A DNA stretch of 64,000 nt from positions 1 through 64,000 of the forward strand of contig NZ_LSIF01000008.1 of the NCBI RefSeq assembly GCF_001556105.1, given 5' to 3'. The notes under the pieces are model-generated. The model had not been told where the DNA came from, ran no database searches, and saw nothing but the letters and a program-made list of their open reading frames with translations. This document shows, one piece after another, positions 24,658 to 33,921 of this stretch. Position numbers and translations under genes: made by a program. Source of the DNA: Pseudoxanthomonas mexicana (GTDB taxonomy: Bacteria; Pseudomonadota; Gammaproteobacteria; Xanthomonadales; Xanthomonadaceae). The stretch's first letter is position 1; the number at the start of each line of letters is the position of its first letter.

Positions 24658-25140
24658 TCAGGACGCGCGCATCGCCCGGCTGAGATGCTTCGTGTTGTTG
24701 CGATGCAGATAGCGCTGGATGAGCGCCTGCAGGTCGATGGCGCGCTGGTCCTGCGGATCGAAACGGGCCAGCACCTGGCTCCAGTTGCCGTCCTGTGCCC
24801 AGCGGATGAAGCGTACGTAGATGCCATGCCATGACCCGAAGTCGCGCGGCAGGTCTGACCAGTAGGCACCGGTCTGCGCGACCCACAGCACCGCCTCGAT
24901 GAAACGGCGCGCATTGCCGCCATGGCGCGCACGCGCGCCGACACGTCCGGGCAATGCCACCATCAGCAACTGCCACTCGTCGGCGCTGAGGCGCTGGGTG
25001 ATCGGCCACTGGCTGATCGCACGCGGACCAACGCCTTGCGGCAGGGTCCAGTGTGCGGGCAGCGCGACCGTATCCTGTGGCCCTTCGCTGGAGGCGTTGC
25101 CGTCCTTCCGCGAGATGTCTCCCGCATCGTCATGCGCCAT
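24658..25140 (-). CDS. Solo DUF4096/IS5-type transposase N-terminal domain protein
   Basis: A 160-residue protein. Residues about 50-125 match the DUF4096 domain that opens IS5-group transposases (RLSADEWQLLMVALPGRVGARARHGGNARRFIEAVLWVAQTGAYW, SDLPRDFGSWHGIYVRFIRWAQDGNW). There is no DDE catalytic domain in this or a neighbouring frame, and no inverted repeats bracket it. A 45-residue N-terminal extension and a different C-terminal tail (ALIQRYLHRNNTKHL) are not typical of IS orfA. It may be a domesticated DNA-binding protein or an IS relic. It is divergent from the sigma factor at 25409. Confidence 0.7.
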   Translation of the reverse strand: MAHDDAGDISRKDGNASSEGPQDTVALPAHWTLPQGVGPRAISQWPITQRLSADEWQLLMVALPGRVGARARHGGNARRFIEAVLWVAQTGAYWSDLPRDFGSWHGIYVRFIRWAQDGNWSQVLARFDPQDQRAIDLQALIQRYLHRNNTKHLSRAMRAS

Positions 25141-25343
25141 GCACCGCCCCCCCCGCCGCCTGGCTGGTGTTCCCGGTCATGGCCCCCCTCAGCAGCACCC
25201 CTGCAACACTGACTTTCCTCAAACTACGCATGACTTCCTCTCGTGCACCTTTCTCTCGGATACCGCCGCGTCGCGCATTCCCTGCCCCCGTAACGCCCTC
25301 CCCTCCAGGGAACCCGGCCCGCGAAGCACGCATTACGGCTTGC

Positions 25344-25373
25344 TTGACGGTCCCGGGACGGGTCATATATGTA
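25344..25373 (+). promoter_or_regulatory. Probable sigma-70 promoter of the ECF sigma-factor gene
   Basis: TTGACG at 25344-25349 and an AT-rich TATATGTA at 25366-25373 with a 16-18 bp spacer lie 36 bp before the ATG of the sigma-factor gene. They stand out in GC-rich surroundings. The rest of the 268-bp leader (25141-25408) shows no gene; a run of nine C begins near 25144. Confidence 0.6.
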
Positions 25374-25408
25374 AGGAACGAGATCGTGATCGAGGGCAGT
25401 CTCCGGAC

Positions 25409-26071
25409 ATGACAGGCCAGCAAGACAGGGATGAAGCACGGCCAGGGGCAACCGATATGCCCGGATCACTGGACGTCAATGCGATCCCGCCACCAGACCC
25501 GGACTCCGTCACCCAGCTGCTGGGCGAGGTGGAGAAAGGGCAGGCGGGCGCCTGGAACCGGATCTATGCGCTGCTGTACCGGGACCTCCACCAGATCGCC
25601 CGATCGCAGATCCGCCAACAGCGTCGCGGTCATGTCCGCTCACCGACCTCGCTCATCAGCGAAACCTGGCTGAAGCTCGCGAGCGCCGACTTCAGTGTGG
25701 AAAATCGCGCCCATCTCGTCGCGCTGGTCGCGCGCGCAATGCGTTTCGTGCTGCTGGATGAAGTCCGGCGGGCCCTCGCGGAAAAGCGGGGCGAAGGGAT
25801 GGACCTGTTGCCGCTGGACGAGACCAACGAACCCGGCCAGAACTCCCGGCTGGAACAGCTGCTGATCCTCGACCAGGCCTTGAACGACCTGACCAAGCTG
25901 GACGCACGGTTGGCGCAGGTCGTGGAAATGCGCTACTTCGGGGGTCTCAGCGAACTGGAGATCGCCGGGGTGCTGAAGGTGACGGAACGTACCGTGCGCC
26001 GCGACTGGCGGAAGGCACGCGCATTCCTGTTCAGCCACCTCGGAGAAGGCGAACTGCCCGACCCCCTCTGA
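25409..26071 (+). CDS. ECF-family RNA polymerase sigma factor (TIGR02999 / kinase-associated type)
   Basis: A 220-residue sigma factor. Region 2 is SVTQLLGEVEKGQAGAWNRIYALLYRDLHQIARSQ with SETWLKLASADF; region 4 is LDARLAQVVEMRYFGGLSELEIAGVLKVTERTVRRDW. The RSPTSLISETWLKL block and FVLLDEVRRALAEKRG mark the TIGR02999 group, which in Xanthomonas relatives is normally encoded next to a Ser/Thr kinase that controls it (the EcfK-PknS pair is the known case). Here only a kinase leader follows at 26238; a full kinase lies at 33922. An ATG at 25457 is an alternative start, removing 16 low-complexity residues. Confidence 0.9.
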   Translation: MTGQQDRDEARPGATDMPGSLDVNAIPPPDPDSVTQLLGEVEKGQAGAWNRIYALLYRDLHQIARSQIRQQRRGHVRSPTSLISETWLKLASADFSVENRAHLVALVARAMRFVLLDEVRRALAEKRGEGMDLLPLDETNEPGQNSRLEQLLILDQALNDLTKLDARLAQVVEMRYFGGLSELEIAGVLKVTERTVRRDWRKARAFLFSHLGEGELPDPL

Positions 26072-26237
26072 GCGGTCAGGTTTTGCGTGACCGATGACAC
26101 GTCCGGAAATGCTGCCTGCCGGCGAATCCTCCTGATGTGCACCACGACCCTGCCCGTGCCACCGCCCTCTGTCCTGCGTGCGCTGCCGCGCCGGACAGGG
26201 CCTCGACCAAGGCCCTGTATGCACCAACGGCACGGGC

Positions 26238-26495
26238 ATGAAGCAGGCGCTGGCTCTCGCGATGTTCCTGTTCGACACCTATTCCGAGATGGCCGATGAG
26301 GACCAGGCACAGGCGCTGGCGGCCCTGAAGACTGTCGACCCGGTCATCCATGACGCGCTGGTCCAGTTGCTGGTCACGGATGCCCTCACTCACGCGCTCG
26401 ACGTGCCGCCATGGCAGGACGCTGTCACCGCGAGTCTGGCCATCGACCACAGGATCCATGAGGAAATGGCTACGGCGAACCGGGAAGCCAGCTGA
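26238..26495 (+). CDS. Orphan kinase-leader domain protein downstream of ECF sigma factor
   Basis: An 85-residue frame (ALALAMFLFDTYSEMADEDQ, ALAALKTVDPVIHDALVQLL, VTDALTHALDVPPW) that aligns with the first 50 residues of the Ser/Thr kinase encoded at 33922: both share FDxY, ALxxL, DPxxHxAL, xxLLxxDA in the same order and spacing. No kinase domain follows in any frame. It is therefore either a decayed kinase gene that kept its leader or a stand-alone sigma-interaction module. It begins 166 bp after the sigma-factor stop. The ATG at 26238 is preferred to an upstream ATG because it aligns with the kinase N-terminus. Confidence 0.55.
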   Translation: MKQALALAMFLFDTYSEMADEDQAQALAALKTVDPVIHDALVQLLVTDALTHALDVPPWQDAVTASLAIDHRIHEEMATANREAS

Positions 26496-26768
26496 CCTGC
26501 CGCCCGAGTACGCCGCCGACCAGGCAGTGACGGGGACGCAGGAGGCTACCCACCGCCCGCGCTCACGCCATGCCGAGCCATCCAGGCGCCCGGCTGTGGC
26601 GGCGGTCGCATTCCGTATCACATTCAGCACGGCACACGATCACTATCCCGCACACGAAGTGATACGTGGGTGCGGATTTGCGACCGCGTTGGCAACCGGG
26701 CCACCGGGGTGGATCGCTAGCATGGACGCCTGCCGTCAATCCCGACCCGCACCGCACAAGGAGTGCAG

Positions 26769-27191
26769 ATGACGATCCACGCCGCCACCGCCTTCGCGGG
26801 CACCTGGCATTTGCTCCCCGAGCAGTGCGACTACCAGCTCGGGCGTCCGCCACGGAGCGGACGCTACCAACTGGACTGCACCCAGGATGGCGCACTGTCG
26901 ATCGCGTCGGAATGGTTCGGCAAGAACGGCAAGCGCCACCAGGCCGCGTTCGATGGTCGCGCAGATGGCACGCCTTACCCGTACCACGGTACGCCGCACG
27001 CCGATGCGCTGAGTTTCGAATCGGTGTCGCCGACGCAACTCCACTCGACCACCTGGCACGATGGACGCGAAGTGCAGTGGTCGGAGCGCGAACTGGTGGG
27101 TACGGACACGCTGGTGATCCGCATGCGCGGTCACCTGAGCGACGGCCGCAGCTATACCAATGTCGGCGTGTTCCGTCGCCGGGACAGTTGA
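26769..27191 (+). CDS. Hypothetical protein, lipocalin-like pattern
   Basis: A 140-residue protein with no signal peptide. The pattern FAGTWHLLPEQCDYQLGRPP, RSGRYQLDCTQDGALSIASEW, and TLVIRMRGHLSDGRSYTNVGVFRR suggests a small beta-barrel of lipocalin/FABP type starting with G-x-W, but I cannot name the family. The start follows AAGGAG by five bases. It lies alone; the 273 bp upstream and 264 bp downstream show no gene. Confidence 0.7.
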   Translation: MTIHAATAFAGTWHLLPEQCDYQLGRPPRSGRYQLDCTQDGALSIASEWFGKNGKRHQAAFDGRADGTPYPYHGTPHADALSFESVSPTQLHSTTWHDGREVQWSERELVGTDTLVIRMRGHLSDGRSYTNVGVFRRRDS

Positions 27192-27455
27192 GCCGGATAT
27201 CCGGCACGCGCATCCCGCCCCCTCGGCGATGCACGACGAGGGGCAGTGGCAGGGCGGGGAACGCCCTCGCCTGATTCATGTGCACCGATCCGCCATCGCG
27301 GCACGCTCCACGGCAGCCAAGAGGCGCATGCGTTCGACTCCCGGCACGGCGATCAAGGTTGACCCTCTACGCCGATGCAGTCACCCTTTCCCCATGAATT
27401 CCTGTCCGCCGCACATCTTTCCAACGGCCTCTGCCGTTTCCGGCGAGGGTCGCTG

Positions 27456-28034
27456 ATGTCGTGGCCCGAGTTCAACAGCTGGCTGCAGGAAGGCGCTCGC
27501 GTCATCATTCCGATCGCCCAGGCGCTCGCGATCCTGCTGGGCGCGTGGCTGCTGCTGCGGGTGCTGCGCATCATCGTTCGCCGCATCTGCGACAGCTACC
27601 ACCTGCCCGCCCAGGTCGCAGTCAGTGCACGCCGGCTGCTCGGCGTACTGGTCTACATGTCCGCCTTCATGCTGGCGCTGGGCCGGCTCGGCGTCTCCGG
27701 CAGCGTGCTGTGGACCGCGCTGACCGGCTTCACCGCCGTCGCGGCCGTCGCGTTCTTCGCCGCGTGGAGCGTGCTGTCCAACATCTTCTGCAGCGTGCTG
27801 ATCCTGACCACGCGTCCGTTCCGCGTGCACGACCACATCGAGGTGCTGGAGAACGGCGACAAGCCCGGCCTGCGGGGTCGCGTCATCGACATCAACCTGC
27901 TCTATACCACGCTGCTGGAAGAAGACGCGCTACGTGGCGAGACGGTGCTGCAGATTCCCAACAGCCAGTTCTTCCAGCGCACCACGCGGCGCTGGCGCTC
28001 GGGCTCGCCGCCGGCGGCCTCCGCACCGGAGTGA
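27456..28034 (+). CDS. Small MscS-family mechanosensitive channel
   Basis: A 192-residue membrane protein. The first ~110 residues contain three hydrophobic segments (IIPIAQALAILLGAWLLLRVL; LLGVLVYMSAFMLALGRLG; VLWTALTGFTAVAAVAFFAAW), the last leading into the pore-lining helix. Residues 110-180 are the MscS beta domain (NIFCSVLILTTRPFRVHDHIEVL, GRVIDINLLYTTLLEED, LQIPNSQFFQ). It lacks the full C-terminal alpha/beta vestibule of MscS, as in other short homologues. It should open on hypo-osmotic stress. The start at 27456 follows GAGGGT. Confidence 0.9.
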   Translation: MSWPEFNSWLQEGARVIIPIAQALAILLGAWLLLRVLRIIVRRICDSYHLPAQVAVSARRLLGVLVYMSAFMLALGRLGVSGSVLWTALTGFTAVAAVAFFAAWSVLSNIFCSVLILTTRPFRVHDHIEVLENGDKPGLRGRVIDINLLYTTLLEEDALRGETVLQIPNSQFFQRTTRRWRSGSPPAASAPE

Positions 28035-28058
28035 GCGCGGTTCCCCGTCGCGGACGGG

Positions 28059-30185
28059 TCAGGCGGCGGCCAGGACGCGGCGGCCCGGCGCAGGCCGAGC
28101 ATCCAGGACGAACACGTCCACCGCCCGGATCAGCTGCTGCGCCTGCTCTTCCATCGACCGGGCAGCAGCGGTGGCTTCTTCCACCAATGCGGCGTTCTGT
28201 TGTGTCGTCTCGTCCATCTGGGTGATGGCCTGGTTGACCTGCTCGATGCCGGCGCTCTGCTCCTGCGACGCCGCCGAGATCTCCGCCATGATGTCGGTCA
28301 CGCGCTGCACGCTGGCGACGATCTCGCCCATCGTGGCGCCGGCCTGATTCACCAGCGCCGAGCCGTCGGCCACCTTGTGCACCGACGTTTCGATCAGTCC
28401 CTTGATCTCCCTGGCGGCGTTGGCGGAGCGCTGGGCCAAGGTGCGCACTTCCGAGGCCACCACGGCGAAGCCGCGGCCCTGTTCGCCGGCGCGCGCCGCT
28501 TCCACCGCGGCGTTCAGCGCCAGGATGTTGGTCTGGAAGGCAATGCCGTCGATGACCGAGATGATCTCGGCGATCTTCTTCGAGGATTGTTCGATGTCGG
28601 CCATCGTGGCGACCACACGCGACACCGTCGTCCCGCCTTCAGACGCGATGGACGCGGCGCCGATCGCCAGTTGGTTCGCCTGACGGGCCGAATCCGCATT
28701 CTGGCGCACGGTGGAGGTCAGTTCCTCCATCGAGGCGGCGGTTTCCTCCAGATTGGCTGCCTGCTGTTCGGTGCGACGCGACAGGTCGGCGTTGCCGGAG
28801 GCGATCTCGCCGGCGGCGGTATTGATCGACACCGACGCACCCTGGATATGGCGCACGATGTCGCGCAACTGCACGACCGTGGCGTTGGCGTCGTCGCGCA
28901 TGCGGGCAAACACACCATGGAAATCGCCTTCCATGCGCGTGGTCAGGTCGCCACGTGCAATGGCACGGAGCAGCAGGGACACATCGGCAAGATTGGCGTC
29001 CGTGGTTTCCATCAGACGGTTGAGCCCGGCGATCATGTCGTGGAAATCGTACTGGTACTTGCGGGCGTCGCCGCGCAGCGAGAAGTCGCCGGACGCGGCG
29101 GCCGAGGCCAGTCGCGTGATCTCGCCATTGATCGCCGACAGGTTCGCCTTGGTCGCGTCCATCGCATCGGTCAGCGCCGCCTTCTCGCCGGGCAGGCGAT
29201 CCATGTCCACCGACAGGTCGCCGATGGCATAGCGCTGCATGATCTCGACCAGCCGCAGCTTCACCGCGATATGCGACGCGACGAGCGCATTGGTATCGCG
29301 CACCATGCGGCCGTATTCGCCGGGAAATGCGCTGTCGTCCATGCGAAAGCTGATCTGGCCCTCGTCATGGCGTGTGGCCATGTCGCTCTGCGCGGCGATG
29401 ACGCCCTTCAGCGTGGAGGTCATCGCCACCATGGCTTGGCCGAGCTGGCCGATCTCGTCGCCGCTGCGCACCTGGATGCGCGGATCGAGACTGCCCGCGG
29501 CGACCGCGCGCGCCACGTTGGCGGCATCGACCACGGGGCGGATCACCGACCGCCGGATCCACCAGCCCAACACCGCGATCAGCCCGATCGCGGCCAGCAC
29601 CGATAGCGCCGCGCACAGCACCAGCGTGCGCCGCGCTTCCTGCGAACGGGCGATCACGGCGGCATCGGCGAGCACCTTCGTGCGCGCGATCAGCGTTTCC
29701 AGCGTCTTGCCCAGTTCGCGATCCATGCCCTTTACCAGGCGATCGCCTTCCTGGGTGTTGTAGCCAGCGGCCGCGAACTGCTCCAGCGCGGCGCGATAGT
29801 TGTTTTCCAGCGTCGTGTGCTGCGCGTGGAAATCCTTGGCCAGTTGCCGGGCCTGTGGATCGGCAAGGGTGGCCGACAAGGTGCCGGCGAGCGTCGCCAC
29901 CTCGCGGCCCTTCTCGTCGAACGCCGCCACGTACTTGGTACGCTGTTCCTCGTCGTGGCCACGGATCAGGATGTTCTTCCACTCCTGCACCTGCACGCGG
30001 AAGTCGCGGCTCAGGCGCTCGCCGTCGGCCGCCTGTGCCACTTGCGGAGGCACGTCCGTCGACAGGCTCAACCAGGCCGATCCAAGGCCTGCGAGGGCGC
30101 ACAGCAGGATGACCACGAGGCCGAGGGTCAGCGAGCCCAGCAGCTTGGCCTGCAGGCTGTAGGAACGGGGGACGGAGGACGACAT
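28059..30185 (-). CDS. Methyl-accepting chemotaxis protein
   Basis: A 708-residue inner-membrane chemoreceptor. Residues 14-37 form TM1, followed by a ~155-residue periplasmic helical sensor ([21 protein letters not shown]) and TM2 near 190-212. HAMP-like modules follow ([24 protein letters not shown]; a second at [25 protein letters not shown]). The signalling domain over about 450-690 includes [23 protein letters not shown] and the hairpin tip [41 protein letters not shown], which binds CheA/CheW. No CheB/CheR pentapeptide is seen at the C-terminus. No che genes are nearby, so it feeds a pathway encoded elsewhere. Confidence 0.95.
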   Translation of the reverse strand: MSSSVPRSYSLQAKLLGSLTLGLVVILLCALAGLGSAWLSLSTDVPPQVAQAADGERLSRDFRVQVQEWKNILIRGHDEEQRTKYVAAFDEKGREVATLAGTLSATLADPQARQLAKDFHAQHTTLENNYRAALEQFAAAGYNTQEGDRLVKGMDRELGKTLETLIARTKVLADAAVIARSQEARRTLVLCAALSVLAAIGLIAVLGWWIRRSVIRPVVDAANVARAVAAGSLDPRIQVRSGDEIGQLGQAMVAMTSTLKGVIAAQSDMATRHDEGQISFRMDDSAFPGEYGRMVRDTNALVASHIAVKLRLVEIMQRYAIGDLSVDMDRLPGEKAALTDAMDATKANLSAINGEITRLASAAASGDFSLRGDARKYQYDFHDMIAGLNRLMETTDANLADVSLLLRAIARGDLTTRMEGDFHGVFARMRDDANATVVQLRDIVRHIQGASVSINTAAGEIASGNADLSRRTEQQAANLEETAASMEELTSTVRQNADSARQANQLAIGAASIASEGGTTVSRVVATMADIEQSSKKIAEIISVIDGIAFQTNILALNAAVEAARAGEQGRGFAVVASEVRTLAQRSANAAREIKGLIETSVHKVADGSALVNQAGATMGEIVASVQRVTDIMAEISAASQEQSAGIEQVNQAITQMDETTQQNAALVEEATAAARSMEEQAQQLIRAVDVFVLDARPAPGRRVLAAA

Positions 30186-30375
30186 GAGGCACGACGCGAA
30201 GAGGAAGGGACGCTCTTCTTAACGGCGTCGACCGCAGGGAGTTAAGTCAAACTGACGCCCACGCGACGATGTTTTTTATTGCAGTTTCGTGACATATCCG
30301 CACAGCAACCGTACACGACGCGGAAATTCGCGCGCCAGCTCGATGCGTTGACCCATGACGCGCGGCTGACAGGAC

Positions 30376-31617
30376 TCAGGACGCGGCGTCGCACGCAACG
30401 TCGGCCGGCGTGGCCGCACCGCGCAAGGTCCGCTGCGCCCACAGATAGATCAGCAGGCCTGCGACCGCCATCGCCGCGCCCACGTAACCCGTTGACGTCC
30501 AGCCGTAACCGGCGGTGATCGCCATGCCGCCCAGCCAGGGTCCGAGTGCGTTGGCGGTATTGAACGCGGCGTGGTGCGAAGCGGCGGCGAGCGTCTGCGC
30601 GTCGCCGGCCACATCCATCAGGTGCGACTGCAGGATCGGACCCAGTGCGCCCATCAGACCGATCGTCACCGTGGCCAGCAGGATCGTCGGCAATCCCTTC
30701 GCCAGCAACGGGAACAGCAGCAGCGCCACCACCGCCCAGGCCAGCACCATCCACGCGCCACGCAACTGGAAGCGGTCGGACAGCCAGCCGCCGACGAAGT
30801 TGCCGATCACGCCGCCCACGCCGAAGCCGGCCAGGCCCAGCGGAATCCACGCCGGCGACACGCGCGTCACTTCGATCATCGTCGGTGCCAGGTAGCTGAA
30901 GACCGAGAACATGCCGGCGAAACCGATCGCGCCGATGGCCAATGCCTGCCACACCGGAAGTCGGTTGAAGGCGCGCAGTTCGTCGAGCGGATGCGCCTTC
31001 GGACCCTCGATGCCGGCCGGCAACCAGATGGCCAGCAGCAAGGCCGTGCTCAGCGCGACAACGGCCACCGCCGCGAATACCCAGCGCCAGTCGATCATCT
31101 GACCCAGCCAGGTGGCCAGCGGATTGCCGATCAGGATGGCCAGCGTCAGGCCCAGCATGACCAGGCTGATCGCACGGCCGCGCTTGTTGGGTGGACTGAT
31201 CGCCACTGCGGTCAGCGCGGCGACGCCGAAGTACGCGCCATGCGGCAGGCCGGCGATGAAGCGGAACACCAGCAGGCTTTCGTAGGTCGGCCCGAGCGCG
31301 CTGGCCAGGTTGCCGAGCGCGTAGAAGCCCATCAGGGCGAGCAGCAGGGTCTTGCGCTTCCAGCCGGCGCCGAGGATCGCCAGCAACGGCGCGCCGACCA
31401 CCACGCCCAGCGCGTAGGCGCTGATCAGGTGCCCGACCTGCGGCTCGGTCACGCCCAACGAGGCCACCATGTTGGGCATCAGCCCCATGCTGGCGAACTC
31501 ACTGGTGCCGATGGCGAAACCGCCCAACGTCAGTGCGAACAGGATCAGGCCGACCTGGCGCGCGGTCAGTGCATCCGCGTCGGAGGGGAGGGAAACGGGG
31601 GGTGGTACGACATCCAT
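30376..31617 (-). CDS. MFS transporter, AraJ/YdhP-like (DHA1 family)
   Basis: A 413-residue exporter of the major facilitator superfamily with 12 membrane helices. The start of TM1 reads FALTLGGFAIGTSEFASMGLMP, the signature of AraJ/YdhP-like drug:H+ antiporters, and the loop 2-3 motif appears as LGAGWKRKTLLLALM. A 20-residue polar N-terminal tail precedes TM1. The substrate is unknown; family members export arabinose-type sugars or drugs. Single gene with no obvious operon partners. Confidence 0.92.
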   Translation of the reverse strand: MDVVPPPVSLPSDADALTARQVGLILFALTLGGFAIGTSEFASMGLMPNMVASLGVTEPQVGHLISAYALGVVVGAPLLAILGAGWKRKTLLLALMGFYALGNLASALGPTYESLLVFRFIAGLPHGAYFGVAALTAVAISPPNKRGRAISLVMLGLTLAILIGNPLATWLGQMIDWRWVFAAVAVVALSTALLLAIWLPAGIEGPKAHPLDELRAFNRLPVWQALAIGAIGFAGMFSVFSYLAPTMIEVTRVSPAWIPLGLAGFGVGGVIGNFVGGWLSDRFQLRGAWMVLAWAVVALLLFPLLAKGLPTILLATVTIGLMGALGPILQSHLMDVAGDAQTLAAASHHAAFNTANALGPWLGGMAITAGYGWTSTGYVGAAMAVAGLLIYLWAQRTLRGAATPADVACDAAS

Positions 31618-31678
31618 ACCCCATTATGCTGCGGCGCAGCAGCAGCGTCGATGTCGCCAACGGAACGCAGTGGGCGGA

Positions 31679-32968
31679 TCAGCGCGCCTCGACCCGGAAT
31701 GGCAGGTTGGCGTAGGCCGCATGGCCGTGACCGTCATGTACTTCCACGAACAAGCGGTACATGCCGGCCGCGCTGGGCGCGGTGAAACGCAGGCCGCCGC
31801 TGCCGTCTTCTTCCATGGCCAGCGCAACGTCAGGCGGCACGTCCTCGCGGTCGCCGCCGATGCTGGTGGCGCTGCTTTCGTGCAGCACCGTCCAGCGATA
31901 GCGAAGCGGATCGCCCTCGGGATCGCTCGATTCCACATTCGCCGTGTAGGGCTTGCCTGCGGCCAGCGTGATGCTGTCGATGGCGACGCGGCCATCCAGC
32001 GTCAGCGGCCGGATCGAAGGCGCGCGATTCGTGGGCCACGCACCTGTCCACACGTACTGCATCGCATCGACCGCGGGCGTGCTCTCCCCGCTGGGCAGGA
32101 ACAGCCCGTACCAGGTTGGCGTGCGCTCCTGCTTGTTGCCCCACAGGAACACGTACGAACCCAGCCCCTGCTTCCTGTCGGCGGCGATGACCTGTTCGTA
32201 GCGTTGCTGCAGCAGGATCGCCTTGCGCGACGCATCGTCCTCGATCGGCGCCTTCCACGCGGTCAGCGGACTTTCCCAATGCCCGGTAGGGCCCCATTCG
32301 GTGACGACATAGGGTCCGGTCCAGCCGCTGCTTTCCAGCTTCTCCGGCAATGCGCCGATGTCGCCGTACAGCTGGATGCCGATCAGGTCCAACGAAGGCG
32401 CGTGCGTCTTCAACAGGTCGATGAGTTTCCGGTCGAAACCGGCCAGCGTGGTCATCACCGAATGGTTCGGATCTTCCTGATGGATCGTGTCGGTGATGCC
32501 ACCCACGGCGTCCCACACCTTCGGATTGCTGTAGTGCAGATTCAGTTCGTTGCCGACCACCCACATCAGCACGGCGGGATGGTCCTTGTAGAGGGCGACT
32601 TCCCGGCGGATCCGCTCGCGTTGTTTCTTCACCGCCTCGCGGTCGTTGTAATCGAAGCCGTGGCGCTCGTTGCCCACCTCGATGCCCATCGCCACCTTCA
32701 AGCCATTGCGCTGTGCGCGATCCAGCATCGCGCGGACCTCGGCGTGGTCGGTGCCCGTGCTCCAGGTACGGAAGGAATTGCCGCCGCGAGCCGCCAGGGC
32801 TTCCTGGCCGCCGCTGGACATGCCGGCGCCGTTCACGCGGAACGGCTGCCCATCGACCAGCATCACGTAGGCACCGTCCCGCTGCACGATGCGGACCTGC
32901 GACGGCGCGGCGGCCGCAGTCAGGGGCACAGCCACCACCAGGATCAACACGAACAGGCGCTGCAGCAT
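31679..32968 (-). CDS. Secreted glycoside hydrolase, GH2-type TIM barrel
   Basis: A 429-residue exported enzyme. Signal peptide MLQRLFVLILVVAVPLTAAA. The barrel contains FRVNGAGMSSGGQEALAARGGNSFRTWS, the acid/base segment VLMWVVGNELNLHY (NE pair) and a probable nucleophile in YVVTEWGPTGHW. These match GH2 catalytic domains of beta-galactosidase/glucuronidase type, but the jelly-roll N-terminal domains are absent, so it is a catalytic-domain-only relative. A C-terminal Ig-like domain (VESSDPEGDPLRYRW, AGMYRLFVEVHDGHGHAAY) may bind polysaccharide. The substrate is unknown. Confidence 0.85.
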   Translation of the reverse strand: MLQRLFVLILVVAVPLTAAAAPSQVRIVQRDGAYVMLVDGQPFRVNGAGMSSGGQEALAARGGNSFRTWSTGTDHAEVRAMLDRAQRNGLKVAMGIEVGNERHGFDYNDREAVKKQRERIRREVALYKDHPAVLMWVVGNELNLHYSNPKVWDAVGGITDTIHQEDPNHSVMTTLAGFDRKLIDLLKTHAPSLDLIGIQLYGDIGALPEKLESSGWTGPYVVTEWGPTGHWESPLTAWKAPIEDDASRKAILLQQRYEQVIAADRKQGLGSYVFLWGNKQERTPTWYGLFLPSGESTPAVDAMQYVWTGAWPTNRAPSIRPLTLDGRVAIDSITLAAGKPYTANVESSDPEGDPLRYRWTVLHESSATSIGGDREDVPPDVALAMEEDGSGGLRFTAPSAAGMYRLFVEVHDGHGHAAYANLPFRVEAR

Positions 32969-33048
32969 GCGGGCGTTCTCCGGTCACCGATGACGGCGCA
33001 TGATGCCATGCACACCGCCCGTCGCCGCACCAGCGCTAGAATGCCGGC

Positions 33049-33435
33049 ATGAACACCATCCTGATCCCCGTTTCCATCGGCGAACTGGCCGACAAGCTGT
33101 CCATCCTCGAGATCAAGTCCGAGCGCATCGACGATGCCGGCAAGCGCGCGCACGTCCAGGTCGAACTCGACGGCCTGCGCACACTGTGGGACCCGCTCGC
33201 CGCGGCGCAGGACGAACTGGCGACGCTGAAGCAAGAACTGCGCGCGATCAACGAGCGCATGTGGGATGTGCAGGATGCCCTGCGCGCGAAGGAAGCAGCG
33301 CAGGCGTTCGATGCCGGGTTCGTCGAGCTTGCGCGTGCCGTCGCGCAGCGCAATGGCGAGCGCATCGTGGTGAAGAACACCATCAACCGCCTGGCCGGTT
33401 CCCGCTTCATCGAAGAGAAGCAGTACCAGGCATAA
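33049..33435 (+). CDS. DUF6165-like small protein
   Basis: A 128-residue helical protein (ILIPVSIGELADKLSILEIKSERI, ELDGLRTLWDPLAAAQDELATLKQELRAINERMWDVQDALR, ERIVVKNTINRLAGSRFIEEKQY). The start ILIPVSIGELxDKLSILEIK is, as I recall, the mark of DUF6165, often found near surface-glycan genes. The middle is predicted coiled coil. No glycan genes are adjacent here. Confidence 0.7.
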   Translation: MNTILIPVSIGELADKLSILEIKSERIDDAGKRAHVQVELDGLRTLWDPLAAAQDELATLKQELRAINERMWDVQDALRAKEAAQAFDAGFVELARAVAQRNGERIVVKNTINRLAGSRFIEEKQYQA

Positions 33436-33447
33436 GCGGCTGGCGCG

Positions 33448-33648
33448 CTACGCCACGCCGTGGCGCTCGCGGATCACCTGCAGGCGCTCGCGGTAGTACA
33501 GCGCGTCCGCCGCGACCTTCGGCGGATGCTCCGCCAGCCAGTCCACGGCCTGTCGCATCAGCGCCGCCTTGTCGGCGTCGGGCGCTTCCAGCGCGGTATC
33601 CACGCGATCCAGCTGCAGGATGACCTCTTCGCGAGTGGGTTCGGCCAT
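33448..33648 (-). CDS. Small hypothetical protein
   Basis: A 66-residue acidic helical protein (TREEVILQLDRVDTALEAPD, AALMRQAVDWLAEHPPKVAADALYYRERLQVI). GC-rich third positions and a GGAG-type site upstream support translation. It converges with the DUF6165-like gene, 12 bases apart. No family recognised. The 272 bp between it and the kinase start hold no gene I can support. Confidence 0.6.
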   Translation of the reverse strand: MAEPTREEVILQLDRVDTALEAPDADKAALMRQAVDWLAEHPPKVAADALYYRERLQVIRERHGVA

Positions 33649-33921
33649 GCGGGTGCTCCTGATGGGAAAGCGTGCAGCCTAGTTCGTCCCGCGTCATCGC
33701 CGCGTCATGGCGGGCGCGGGCGCCGCTGCAGCGCGCCGATGGTTTGCCTATGCTGAGCGGCCTGCGACAGGATCGGGGAAGACGTGTCCTGACCGCGCAG
33801 GATTGGCCGACCAAGGCTTGTAGTGCCGGTCGTCCACGCGCTGTTGCCGACAAGGGGATCTCTTCGTGAATAGCCCACACGCCTGCGCTGCCCTGCCGAC
33901 GGCTACCGGATCGGCACGCGC

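Noticed and set aside
24303..25408. Complete IS element around the DUF4096 gene
   Set aside because: No terminal inverted repeats, target-site duplication or DDE-domain frame were found.
26496..26768. Continuation of the kinase after the orphan leader
   Set aside because: No kinase motif (Gly-loop, HxD, DFG) appears in any forward frame of this stretch.
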